Part shown: positions 50,765-58,694 of the stretch, one piece after another
Numbering within the stretch: the first letter of the stretch is position 1
Layout: every line of letters begins with the position of its first letter
Assembly: GCA_018662225.1 (NCBI GenBank)
Contig: JABJGO010000019.1
Location: 1-64,000, forward strand
Direction of reading: 5' to 3'
DNA: 64,000 nt
Source: Rhodospirillales bacterium
GTDB lineage: Bacteria; Pseudomonadota; Alphaproteobacteria; Rhodospirillales; Casp-alpha2
The notes under the pieces: model-generated
Told to the model about the DNA's origin: nothing
Database searches by the model: none
What the model saw: the letters and a program-made list of their open reading frames with translations, nothing else
Translations under genes and position numbers: made by a program

Positions 50765-52630
50765 TTGACCATACTAAACGACGCTATAAGACGCCTGCCT
50801 GTTCGGGCTGCGGTCGCGATAACTGTCGTGGCGTCCCTGTTTGCGCCCTCTATTCATGCTGTGAATGCCGCTGATGATGGGGTCGAGCCGGTTATTATCG
50901 CTAATGTAACAACGACCATTGATGGCAACACTATGAGCGAGGTCAGCATCCCGCGCATCCTTGGTGCTGATGACGTGGAACGCTATCGCGAAATTTTTGC
51001 GATGCAGGAGGACGGTCAGTGGAAAAAAGCTGACAAGATTATTGGCTCGTTGGAGAACGATATTCTCATGGGCCACGTGCTGGAGCAACGGTATATGCAC
51101 CCCAACAAGTACCGCTCCAAGTACAAGGAGCTGAAAGACTGGATGGCTCTGTACTATGACCATCCCCAGGCTGCGCGGGTGTACAAGTTGGCGCTACGTC
51201 GCCGCCCATCCAATTGGAAGTACCCGAAAAAGCCTGAAATACCGAGAGCAAGCTATAACGCGCCGTATAAGTCGGAACCGTTGCCGAGTAAAAAGTTGAG
51301 CAAAGCCAAACGCCGGAAGGTTCGCCAGTTGCGCCGCCAGATCAAGCGGCATGCGGGCCGCGGTTTGACGCTGGCTGTCAAACGGACAATTCAATCAAGT
51401 CAGGTGAAGAACCTGTTCAGTATTGAGCAATACGACGAAGTCGCCGCCCGGTTGGGATTTCGGTATTTCATCGATGGGCGTGATGAATGGGCGTTGGAAT
51501 GGGCCGGAAATGCGGCGAAACGATCCGGTATTCTGGTCCCCGAAGCCCATTGGGCGGCTGGGCTGGCGGCTTATCGTTTGGGTCGGTTCAGCGAGTCCGC
51601 CGGGCATTTCGAAGCACTGGCCGTATCTGACCGCGTATCGCCGTGGCTGGCTGCTGCTGGTGGGTTCTGGGCGGCGCGTGTAAACCTTATGGACCGCAAC
51701 CCGTCAGGGGTGAACCCCATGCTGAAGATCGCGGCAGAACACCCACGCACGTTTTATGGCATTCTGGCGCGTCGGGTTCTGGGCTGGGACTTGGATACGG
51801 CCTGGAATACCATCCCGCTGGATCAATCCACGCTAACGAAATTGGCAACTACTCCACGGGGCAGCCGGGCCATCGCGTTGGTACAGGTGGACCAGCACCG
51901 TTTGGCAGAACGCGAGTTGCGCAATGAAGCCGCCGCGGCAGATGATGAAAGCGATGCACACGGTATCTTGACTTTCGCCATTCACGCCAACATGCCGCAA
52001 CTGGCCTTGCGTCTGGATGAACTCCTGTTTCCAACCACAGGCGGATTTGATAGTGCCGCGTATCCGGTTCCCCGTTGGGCGCCCGAAGGCGGCTTTACGA
52101 TCGATCCGGCGCTGGTATATGCGCTGATCCGTCAGGAATCGAAGTTTAATCCCAAGGCCAAAAGCTGGGCCGGTGCCAGTGGCTTGATGCAATTGATGCC
52201 ATCCACGGCCAGCTTTGTTGCCCGTGACCGGCGGTATAAATCTTCGAAGCGCAAGGAGTTGCTCGAGCCCATATTGAATCTATCGTTGGGTCAGCGATAT
52301 ATCGAAATTTTACGTGATGACAAAAAGATCAATGGCAATCTGGTTTCTCTGGTGGCGGCCTGGAACGGTGGGCCTGGCAATGTGAACAAGTGGCGTCGGA
52401 CTATCGATTTTCAGGATGACCCGCTGTTGTTTATTGAGACGATCCCATCGCGTGAGACACGCGGCTTTGTTGAACGCGTGTTGGCTAACCTGTGGATTTA
52501 CCGAGACCGCTTTAATCAGGACTCTCCCTCACTAACGACTTTGGCCAGTGGTGCGTGGCCCATCTATACCTCGGTCGCGGTTGAGCCTGATCAGGTGGTG
52601 GAAACTGAAAGCGCCATGAATAATGAATGA
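50765..52630 (+). CDS. Soluble lytic murein transglycosylase
   Basis: A 621-residue periplasmic enzyme that cuts the glycan strands of peptidoglycan. A signal peptide lies at about 12-38 (VRAAVAITVVASLFAPSIHA). A long helical superhelix domain precedes the SLT catalytic domain: YALIRQESKFNPKAKSWAGA (about 458-477), with the catalytic glutamate in QESKF, then GLMQLMPSTA and WNGGPGNV. The start is TTG at 50765, with GAGGGA eight bases upstream. The last eight bases overlap moaB. The order ETF-QO, UDG, transglycosylase, moaB recurs in related genomes, from general knowledge. Confidence 0.94.
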   Translation: MTILNDAIRRLPVRAAVAITVVASLFAPSIHAVNAADDGVEPVIIANVTTTIDGNTMSEVSIPRILGADDVERYREIFAMQEDGQWKKADKIIGSLENDILMGHVLEQRYMHPNKYRSKYKELKDWMALYYDHPQAARVYKLALRRRPSNWKYPKKPEIPRASYNAPYKSEPLPSKKLSKAKRRKVRQLRRQIKRHAGRGLTLAVKRTIQSSQVKNLFSIEQYDEVAARLGFRYFIDGRDEWALEWAGNAAKRSGILVPEAHWAAGLAAYRLGRFSESAGHFEALAVSDRVSPWLAAAGGFWAARVNLMDRNPSGVNPMLKIAAEHPRTFYGILARRVLGWDLDTAWNTIPLDQSTLTKLATTPRGSRAIALVQVDQHRLAERELRNEAAAADDESDAHGILTFAIHANMPQLALRLDELLFPTTGGFDSAAYPVPRWAPEGGFTIDPALVYALIRQESKFNPKAKSWAGASGLMQLMPSTASFVARDRRYKSSKRKELLEPILNLSLGQRYIEILRDDKKINGNLVSLVAAWNGGPGNVNKWRRTIDFQDDPLLFIETIPSRETRGFVERVLANLWIYRDRFNQDSPSLTTLASGAWPIYTSVAVEPDQVVETESAMNNE

Positions 52631-53144
52631 TCGCGAATTCCAGGCAGTGAATATTGCCGTGGTGACCGTTTCTGACAGCCGCACCGCCGAAGACGACCGA
52701 TCCGGTGACACATTGGTTGAGCGACTACAGGTGGCCGGGCATGTATTGGCCGACCGGGCTATCATCAAGGACGATCAGGCGATCATTGCCGCCAAGTTCC
52801 GTGATTGGAGCAATAATCCAAAAATTGAGGTTATCTTGTCAACGGGCGGCACAGGTGTGACTGGTCGTGATGTGACCCCGGAGGCACTGGCCGAGGTTGC
52901 GGATAAGGATATCCCCGGATTTGGCGAGATATTCCGTATGTTGAGCTATCAGAAAATCAAAACGTCGACCATCCAGTCCCGCGCTGCTGCGGCTGTTGTG
53001 AACGGTACTTATGTATTTGTTCTACCCGGATCACCGGGCGCCTGTAAGGATGCCTGGGACGACATTCTGGTTCACCAGTTGGATATCCGGTTCAAGCCCT
53101 GTAATTTTGTGGAGCTGATGCCGCGCTTGCAAGAGCATCTATAA
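52623..53144 (+). CDS. moaB: Molybdenum cofactor biosynthesis protein B
   Basis: A 173-residue MoaB/MogA-family protein that adenylylates molybdopterin. Motifs are VNIAVVTVSDSRTAEDDRSG (about 8-27), VILSTGGTGVTGRDVTPEAL (about 74-93) and VFVLPGSPGACKDAWDDIL (about 132-150). The ATG overlaps the transglycosylase stop by eight bases. A 23-base direct repeat duplicates the last codons and continues past the stop. Confidence 0.95.
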   Translation: MNDREFQAVNIAVVTVSDSRTAEDDRSGDTLVERLQVAGHVLADRAIIKDDQAIIAAKFRDWSNNPKIEVILSTGGTGVTGRDVTPEALAEVADKDIPGFGEIFRMLSYQKIKTSTIQSRAAAAVVNGTYVFVLPGSPGACKDAWDDILVHQLDIRFKPCNFVELMPRLQEHL

Positions 53145-53169
53145 ACATGCCGCGCTTGCAAGAGCATCT
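53118..53169. repeat. 23-base direct duplication of the moaB 3' end
   Basis: ATGCCGCGCTTGCAAGAGCA plus TCT occurs at 53118-53140 and again at 53147-53169, a 29-base period. The first copy is the end of moaB, the second lies after its stop. It marks a recent tandem duplication just before the convergent gene. Confidence 0.85.
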
Positions 53170-53766
53170 CTAAGAGGCGCGCCAGCGTTCATAGGATGCT
53201 GCATCATCCACATCTTCCAATTCTCGTAACATATGCACGCTCAGGTTTTGTTTGAGTATGTTTGCTTCGGTGTCGGCAAGAGCATGCGGGCTGGACCAGC
53301 GCACATGATCAAAGATGTGGGGTACGCGTGGTGTGCGCTTTAGTCCGACCAGCCAGTAACCGCCATCCGTTGCTGGGCCCATAACAGCATCATGTGGTCC
53401 TAGCTGCTGGAAAGCCCCGTTAATGTCGGCGCACTGAATACTCGGGATATCGGTACCAATGACGACGACAGGGCCAAGCGGTAACACTGTCATGACCCGA
53501 TCCATACGGGCGCCTAAATCGCCAGTTCCCTGATCGATCCGCAGCACTTTTCGGTCATGTTCGAGCGTTAAGGCTGCGCGGTCAGGTGTGATCGCCAGCC
53601 ATGTGGTCCACCGCTCATCACCGCTCATGCGTCGGATCACGCGCATCAGATTGTGGCGGTAGAATTGCCATGCTTGTACCGTGCCAATGTCACGCGCCAA
53701 CCGGGATTTGACACGACCCAGTCGCGGGGCTTTGGCAAAAATGACTAAATGTCGGTCGGGACTCAT
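53170..53766 (-). CDS. TIGR04282-type glycosyltransferase (DUF2064)
   Basis: A 198-residue protein of the MobA-like nucleotidyl/glycosyltransferase group. It opens HLVIFAKAPRLGRVKSRLAR, the normal start of this family, and has VVVIGTDIPSIQCADINGAF and VMGPATDGGYWLVGLKR. ATG 53766 is used because it overlaps the preceding gene as ATGA. The family is found beside TIGR04283 glycosyltransferases, and the pair is linked with arsenosugar biosynthesis by name; the actual product in this genome is unknown. Confidence 0.85.
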   Translation of the reverse strand: MSPDRHLVIFAKAPRLGRVKSRLARDIGTVQAWQFYRHNLMRVIRRMSGDERWTTWLAITPDRAALTLEHDRKVLRIDQGTGDLGARMDRVMTVLPLGPVVVIGTDIPSIQCADINGAFQQLGPHDAVMGPATDGGYWLVGLKRTPRVPHIFDHVRWSSPHALADTEANILKQNLSVHMLRELEDVDDAASYERWRAS

Positions 53767-54443
53767 TTGTACAATTCTGCCAGTTTTGTTGGAGAAACAC
53801 CCAGTCGATAGAGACACATAAGCTGTAGGTTCCTGAGTGGGCGTTTCCAGTATCCACCTTGTTGGTATTTGATTGCTGAGGTGGTGATGTGGCTGTCCAG
53901 AACGCGTAGGTGTGTTCGACCGATCCGGCGGATGATGTCCACATCTTCCATAAGTGGCATGGGCTGGTAGCCACCCAGACCATCATAGAATGCACGGCTG
54001 ATTAACAGCCCCTGATCACCATAGGGCAGACTGAGCAACCGGGTGCGCCATTTCACGATCCACTCCAACCTGCGTGCCTGTGGACTGTCATCATCCAATC
54101 GCAAGCCGAATACGGCAGCATTAAATTTATTTGCATGGGCACCTGTAAAGTTCACCACAGATTTATCCCACCCGGATGCCAAAACGGAATCGGCGTGCAG
54201 AAACAAAAGCCAGTCACCCGATGCCATAGCAGCGCCTGTCGCCAACTGGGAACCTCGGCCGGGTTCGCTGTCCACGATGATCACATCATGTTGCTGGGCC
54301 AGGGATCGCGTGGCATCAGAGGAGCCGCCATCGGACACGATAATCTGTGTTTCCAACGACGCACTGGAACAGGAATCCAGGGTCGCGCCAAGAGTGCGCT
54401 CTGCTTGTAGGGTTGGAATAACGATACTCAGCAATGGTGCCAC
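53763..54443 (-). CDS. TIGR04283-type family 2 glycosyltransferase
   Basis: A 226-residue GT2 enzyme. It begins LLSIVIPTLQAERTLGATLD, with the donor aspartate pair in IIVSDGGSSDATRSLA and the metal motif LLFLHADSVL (about 88-97); LPYGDQGLLISRAFYDGLGG and MEDVDIIRRIG are the acceptor-side motifs. It overlaps the TIGR04282-type gene by four bases. The pair often lies near other genes for arsenosugars or lipid glycosylation; none is seen here. Confidence 0.88.
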   Translation of the reverse strand: MAPLLSIVIPTLQAERTLGATLDSCSSASLETQIIVSDGGSSDATRSLAQQHDVIIVDSEPGRGSQLATGAAMASGDWLLFLHADSVLASGWDKSVVNFTGAHANKFNAAVFGLRLDDDSPQARRLEWIVKWRTRLLSLPYGDQGLLISRAFYDGLGGYQPMPLMEDVDIIRRIGRTHLRVLDSHITTSAIKYQQGGYWKRPLRNLQLMCLYRLGVSPTKLAELYK

Positions 54444-54700
54444 CGAACTTCGATTGTGTCATTGGTTGGGTTTATAGCGACTTCTCAGGTACGTAATCGA
54501 AGGGTATTCTATCCTGCATGAATGTCCAAGTATGTACGATCGCAACCTTTGAACGCGACGGCTGGGATTCCGTATCTGATGATATGCCACCATTGCCACT
54601 GCTGTAACAAATTTTGTTCATTTGACGGCATTGGATGAAGGTGAGACCGTTCACTACAAAACACGCAACAGACAACACACAAAAAAGAGCGGGACGCATC

Positions 54701-55945
54701 ATGGATATTTTTTCCGACCCCAGAAAAAAAGAATACCTGAACAGCGAAGGCGCCGATAAACCACTTAAGAGCCCACTGTCGGTCACCGTACTCGAAGGCG
54801 CGCGCACCTATCGCAAACAACGTTTAGAGGAACAACTTCACCAGCACGACTGCACAGCGATCCTGCTGTATGATCCAGTGAATATTCGCTACGCCACAGA
54901 CACATCCAATATGCAGCTGTGGACCCTGCATAATGCGGTACGGTATGCGCTGGTGTTTGCTGATGGTCCCACGATCGTGTTCGAGTTCAAGGGTTGTGAG
55001 CACCTCAGCAATAACATGCCCACGGTGGATGAGGTGCGGATCGCTATTGGCTGGATTTATATGTCCACCGGTGATCGGTCGGATGAGTTTGTGGGCAAAT
55101 GGGCTGACGAGATCGCAGATCTCATGCGGGAACACGGCGGCGGTAATATGCGACTTGCCATGGACAAGGTGGAACCGCTGGGCCTGAAAGCACTGGAAGA
55201 CCGCCAGGTTATCCACGTGGAAGGTCAGGAACTGACCGAGCGCGCCCGCGCCATCAAGAACGCTGATGAGATCGCGCTGATGCGCTGGACGGTGCGCGTG
55301 TGTGAGGCCGGTATGGCCCGCATGTATGAAAACTCGACGCCGGGCAAAACCGAGCAGGAAATCTGGGCCGAGCTGCATTTTGAAAACATCCGATCCGGTG
55401 GCGAGTGGTGCGAGACGCGTTTGTTCGCCTGTGGTGATCACACTAACCCCTGGTATGCGGAATGCAGCGACCGGGTGTGCAACGAGGGTGAGATGATCTC
55501 CTTCGATACAGACCTGATCGGCCCTTATGGATACTGCGCGGACCTGTCACGTTCGTGGACCTGCGGTCATACGCCGATGAACGATACCCAAAAGCGAATT
55601 TATGCCACGGCGCTGGATCAGGTAGAGCACAATATGGCGCTGATCAAACCGGGTGTAACAGGACGGGAATTCAACGAGAAATCCTGGCAGATACCAGCCA
55701 AACATGTGGATTACCGATACTCACTGGCCGCACACGGCGTGGGCCTCGCCGATGAATGGCCGGTCATTCTGCTGCACACGGATTATGAGTCGGCCTATGA
55801 CGTGGCGTTTGAAGAAGGCATGGTCATTTGTGTGGAAAGCCTGATCGCCGAAGAAGGCTCAGAATCCATCAAGCTGGAAACCCAGGTTCTGGTCACAGGC
55901 GACGGTGTGGAACGTCTGGACAGCTTCCCGTGGGAAGAAGTCTAG
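54701..55945 (+). CDS. dddP: M24-fold protein like the DMSP lyase DddP
   Basis: A 414-residue M24/pita-bread protein. It matches DddP closely as I recall it: NIRYATDTSNMQLWTLHN in the amino domain, GGEWCETRLFACGDHTNPWY and SFDTDLIGPYGYCADLSRSW in the catalytic domain. The metal ligands are all present: D and D in FDTDL, D in CADLSRS, H in AAHGVGLADEWP, E in CVESLIAEE and E in KLETQVL, and the catalytic-base aspartate of GLADEWP is kept. DddP cleaves dimethylsulfoniopropionate to dimethyl sulfide and acrylate in marine alphaproteobacteria. No DMSP uptake or acrylate gene is adjacent, and other M24 hydrolases share the fold, so the function is likely rather than proved. ATG 54701 gives the usual length. 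Confidence 0.7.
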   Translation: MDIFSDPRKKEYLNSEGADKPLKSPLSVTVLEGARTYRKQRLEEQLHQHDCTAILLYDPVNIRYATDTSNMQLWTLHNAVRYALVFADGPTIVFEFKGCEHLSNNMPTVDEVRIAIGWIYMSTGDRSDEFVGKWADEIADLMREHGGGNMRLAMDKVEPLGLKALEDRQVIHVEGQELTERARAIKNADEIALMRWTVRVCEAGMARMYENSTPGKTEQEIWAELHFENIRSGGEWCETRLFACGDHTNPWYAECSDRVCNEGEMISFDTDLIGPYGYCADLSRSWTCGHTPMNDTQKRIYATALDQVEHNMALIKPGVTGREFNEKSWQIPAKHVDYRYSLAAHGVGLADEWPVILLHTDYESAYDVAFEEGMVICVESLIAEEGSESIKLETQVLVTGDGVERLDSFPWEEV

Positions 55946-56412
55946 TAGGGCGTTCCATCATTGTGCTGAAATTCTTCGTCATCGTCTTCGATTACCAGAT
56001 GAAGATCGATATCGGGGTAGTGGCAAACATCGTTTGAGACCCGCATGCCTACTTCCATATATACCGCATCCGCGCCTGACCGGTTGACCAGATGGTGCCC
56101 GTTGTTCACGTTTCTGGGCCACCCCATCATCATGCCCGCCGTGATGGTTTCTTCGCCGTCACTGGTGATCAGGATGGCTTCGCCTGAAATCATATAGCAG
56201 AACTCGTCCTCCTGTTCATGCCAGTGACGCTGAGCAGAGCCTTCACCCGGTGGCAGGGTCACGATATTGACGCCGTACTGGTTAAGGCCAGCATGATCGC
56301 CCACTTTGGCCTTGGAACGATTGGTGGCGATTTCATTGAACGGTGGTGGATAGCCGGTTCCGGTTACCCGGTCCACATCGGCGACGGTAAAGGCGTGTTT
56401 TTTGTTTCCCAT
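55942..56412 (-). CDS. Cupin-domain protein
   Basis: A 156-residue single-domain cupin. The metal motif is QRHWHEQEDEFCYMISGEAI (about 63-82), then GWPRNVNNGHHLVNRS carries the third histidine. ATG 56412 gives MGNKKHAFTV, a typical start; the open frame further upstream overlaps the antiporter promoter. The last four bases overlap the convergent DddP-like gene end. Its pattern differs from the known cupin DMSP lyases (DddL/DddQ/DddW), so I do not assign it to DMSP. The substrate is unknown. Confidence 0.8.
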   Translation of the reverse strand: MGNKKHAFTVADVDRVTGTGYPPPFNEIATNRSKAKVGDHAGLNQYGVNIVTLPPGEGSAQRHWHEQEDEFCYMISGEAILITSDGEETITAGMMMGWPRNVNNGHHLVNRSGADAVYMEVGMRVSNDVCHYPDIDLHLVIEDDDEEFQHNDGTPY

Positions 56413-56489
56413 AATATATTCCCGGTGATGAGCCTGAATGATGCGTACAGTATCACATTCGTAACACAATTCGTGTATAGTAAAGCTCA

Positions 56490-57983
56490 ATGGAATCAAC
56501 GGTTGCCCATTCTGGCCTGACTGAGATCGCCCTGGTTGCGCTGGCGGCCATGGGGTGTGGCATTTTTATGGAGCGCCTGCGCCAGCCCGCCATCGTGGGT
56601 TATATTCTGGCAGGTGTCCTGTTGGGCCCGTCTGCCCTTGCCCTCATAACCGACCGTGGCCAGATCGATATGCTGGCGGAAATGGGTGTTCTGCTGCTGC
56701 TGTATGTGGTGGGGATGGAGCTGTCCTTACGGGCATTCCGCAGCATATGGCGGTTGGCGGTTCTGACCACGCTAATCCAGATCGGCGCGTCCGTGGGGGT
56801 CATGCTCATCTTCTGGAAGCTGTTCGACTGGACCATTGGGCTGGCTATTCTGCTGGGTTTCGTGGTGGCGCTGTCATCCACGGCGGTGGCGATTAAAGTC
56901 CTGAATGATATTGGTGAGCTTCGCAATCGTACCGGCACCATCACGGTGGGCGTCTTGATCGCCCAGGATATAGCCGTGGTGCCCATGATGCTGATCGTTT
57001 CGTCGCTGGGTGCCATGCAGGGTGTTGAGACCGGGTTTGATTGGGCGGCGATCCCGAAAATTATGGTTTCAATCGCGGTGCTGGCCGGGCTGATCTGGTA
57101 TCTCAGCAGTGGCACAAAGCTGCGCTTGCCATTTTCCGCCGTGGTTGCCGGACACGAAGACCTGAAACCGCTGGCCGCACTCGGCTTCTGTTTTGCTGGA
57201 GCCGCGGTATCTGGTCTGCTGGGATTATCGGCGGCTTACGGGGCCTTTATCGCGGGCCTGATTATTGGCAGCTCTAACGAACGCCAGGAAATGCTTGAGG
57301 CCGCCAAGCCCATCCAGAGCATCCTGATGATGGTGTTTTTCCTGTCCATCGGGTTGTTGCTCGATCTGGGCTTTATCTGGGAAAATCTCGGATCAGTCGC
57401 CGCGTTGTTCTTTGTGGTCGTGGTGTTCAAGACCGTGCTCAACGTCGGTGCGCTCAGATTACAGGGCCAGACATGGCCGCACGCTTTTATGGCGGGCATG
57501 ATGTTCACGCAAATTGGCGAATTCTCATTCCTTCTATCACGCATCGGCGTGGATTCAGGCCTGATCAGCACCGATGATTCCCGCATGGTGGTCGCCGTAA
57601 CCGTACTCAGCTTGGCCTTAAGCCCGTTGATCGTGTTGACGGCGCGCCGTATGCAGAATTTAGCCATCGATGGCCGGGAATCCGCGCTGGATATTATGCG
57701 CGCGGTCTACGCTCGTGAAACGGAATTGGTGAGCGAAACCCTTGGCGGTGCTCGCTCGTCCACCTTGCGAACCATGGGCCTGATGGTTATTCGCCTGGAT
57801 TTAATCCGCGAGGAATGGCAACGCCGCCGACGAGAAAAAGCCGGCGGCATTACCGACGCGGGCGCTGTCTCAACACCACCATCCAATGAGAATACCGATG
57901 CCACGGTCGTGACAGTGCCCGAAGAATTATCTGAAAAAAAATCACGTAAGCCACGTAAAAAGAAGGATGCCGAGGGTGCCTGA
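56490..57983 (+). CDS. CPA2-family cation:proton antiporter (Kef-type)
   Basis: A 497-residue inner-membrane antiporter with about twelve membrane segments over residues 10-390. The family pattern is clear: RLRQPAIVGYILAGVLLGPS, EMGVLLLLYVVGMELSLRAF and VALSSTAVAIKVLNDIGELR, with the ion-site aspartate expected in LIAQDIAVVPMML. There is no TrkA-N nucleotide-binding domain, unlike KefB/C; the carboxy tail is lysine-rich and cytoplasmic. It exchanges K+ or Na+ for H+. It overlaps rnhB by 17 bases, so the two are co-transcribed. Confidence 0.93.
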   Translation: MESTVAHSGLTEIALVALAAMGCGIFMERLRQPAIVGYILAGVLLGPSALALITDRGQIDMLAEMGVLLLLYVVGMELSLRAFRSIWRLAVLTTLIQIGASVGVMLIFWKLFDWTIGLAILLGFVVALSSTAVAIKVLNDIGELRNRTGTITVGVLIAQDIAVVPMMLIVSSLGAMQGVETGFDWAAIPKIMVSIAVLAGLIWYLSSGTKLRLPFSAVVAGHEDLKPLAALGFCFAGAAVSGLLGLSAAYGAFIAGLIIGSSNERQEMLEAAKPIQSILMMVFFLSIGLLLDLGFIWENLGSVAALFFVVVVFKTVLNVGALRLQGQTWPHAFMAGMMFTQIGEFSFLLSRIGVDSGLISTDDSRMVVAVTVLSLALSPLIVLTARRMQNLAIDGRESALDIMRAVYARETELVSETLGGARSSTLRTMGLMVIRLDLIREEWQRRRREKAGGITDAGAVSTPPSNENTDATVVTVPEELSEKKSRKPRKKKDAEGA

Positions 57984-58599
57984 CACCACGTTGGAGGTGG
58001 CGGCAGAGGCCAGGGGGTTTTCGAGTATCGCCGGTGTAGACGAAGCCGGGCGCGGGCCATGGGCCGGGCCGGTGGTGGCGGGGGCGGCCATTTTGGATAT
58101 CGCCAACGTCCCCGTTGATTTGCTGAACGCGCTCGACGATTCCAAGAAACTGAAACCACACAGCCGCGCTGATCTGTTTGAGCAGCTCACAGACTGCTCC
58201 GCTGCGTATCTGGGTGTGGGTCAGTGCCAGGTGGCAGACATCGACATCCACAATATTCTGCAAGCCACCATGATGGCCATGGCAAAGGCGGTGGCTGATC
58301 TGCCGCTCACGGCGGATTACGCGTTGGTGGATGGAAACCGTGAACCTGTACTGCTTTGCCCGCTCGAGACGGTGGTCAAGGGCGACGGTAAAAGCGTTTC
58401 AATCGCCGCGGCCTCGATCGTGGCAAAAGTCACGCGCGACAACATCATGGCCGATCTGGCGAAAGAGTTTCCGGGTTATGGTTGGGAAACCAACGCGGGG
58501 TACGGCACACCACAGCACCAAACCGCCCTAAGACACTTAGGGGTAACACCGCACCACCGGCGGAGTTTTAAGCCGATCCAGCAGTATTTGCGACGCTGA
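57967..58599 (+). CDS. rnhB: Ribonuclease HII
   Basis: A 210-residue enzyme that removes ribonucleotides from DNA. The D-E pair is in IAGVDEAGRGPWAGPVVAGA (about 22-41), the next aspartate in LDDSKKLKPH and the last in DYALVDGNREP; VVKGDGKSVSIAAASIVAKV is the diagnostic stretch. The start is ATG 57967 or GTG 57976; both give a full protein, and the GTG has AGAAGG at a better distance. The gene overlaps the antiporter, an unusual partner that reflects dense packing rather than a shared role. Confidence 0.95.
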   Translation: MPRVPDTTLEVAAEARGFSSIAGVDEAGRGPWAGPVVAGAAILDIANVPVDLLNALDDSKKLKPHSRADLFEQLTDCSAAYLGVGQCQVADIDIHNILQATMMAMAKAVADLPLTADYALVDGNREPVLLCPLETVVKGDGKSVSIAAASIVAKVTRDNIMADLAKEFPGYGWETNAGYGTPQHQTALRHLGVTPHHRRSFKPIQQYLRR

Positions 58600-58694
58600 T
58601 CTGATTTGATCCGTTACGTGAGTGGCTACATTTCCAAGGTATTGAAATTAACGGCGTATTCGACCCTCTCTAATGATGCTCTGCTCAGCTGTCA

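Noticed and set aside
54824-55441. 205-codon frame opposite the DddP-like gene
   Set aside because: Antisense shadow with a composition typical of reverse-strand translation.
55942-56412. Cupin as a DddL/DddQ/DddW-type DMSP lyase
   Set aside because: Although next to the DddP-like gene, its metal-motif context is that of general small cupins and lacks the conserved tyrosines I would expect for those lyases.
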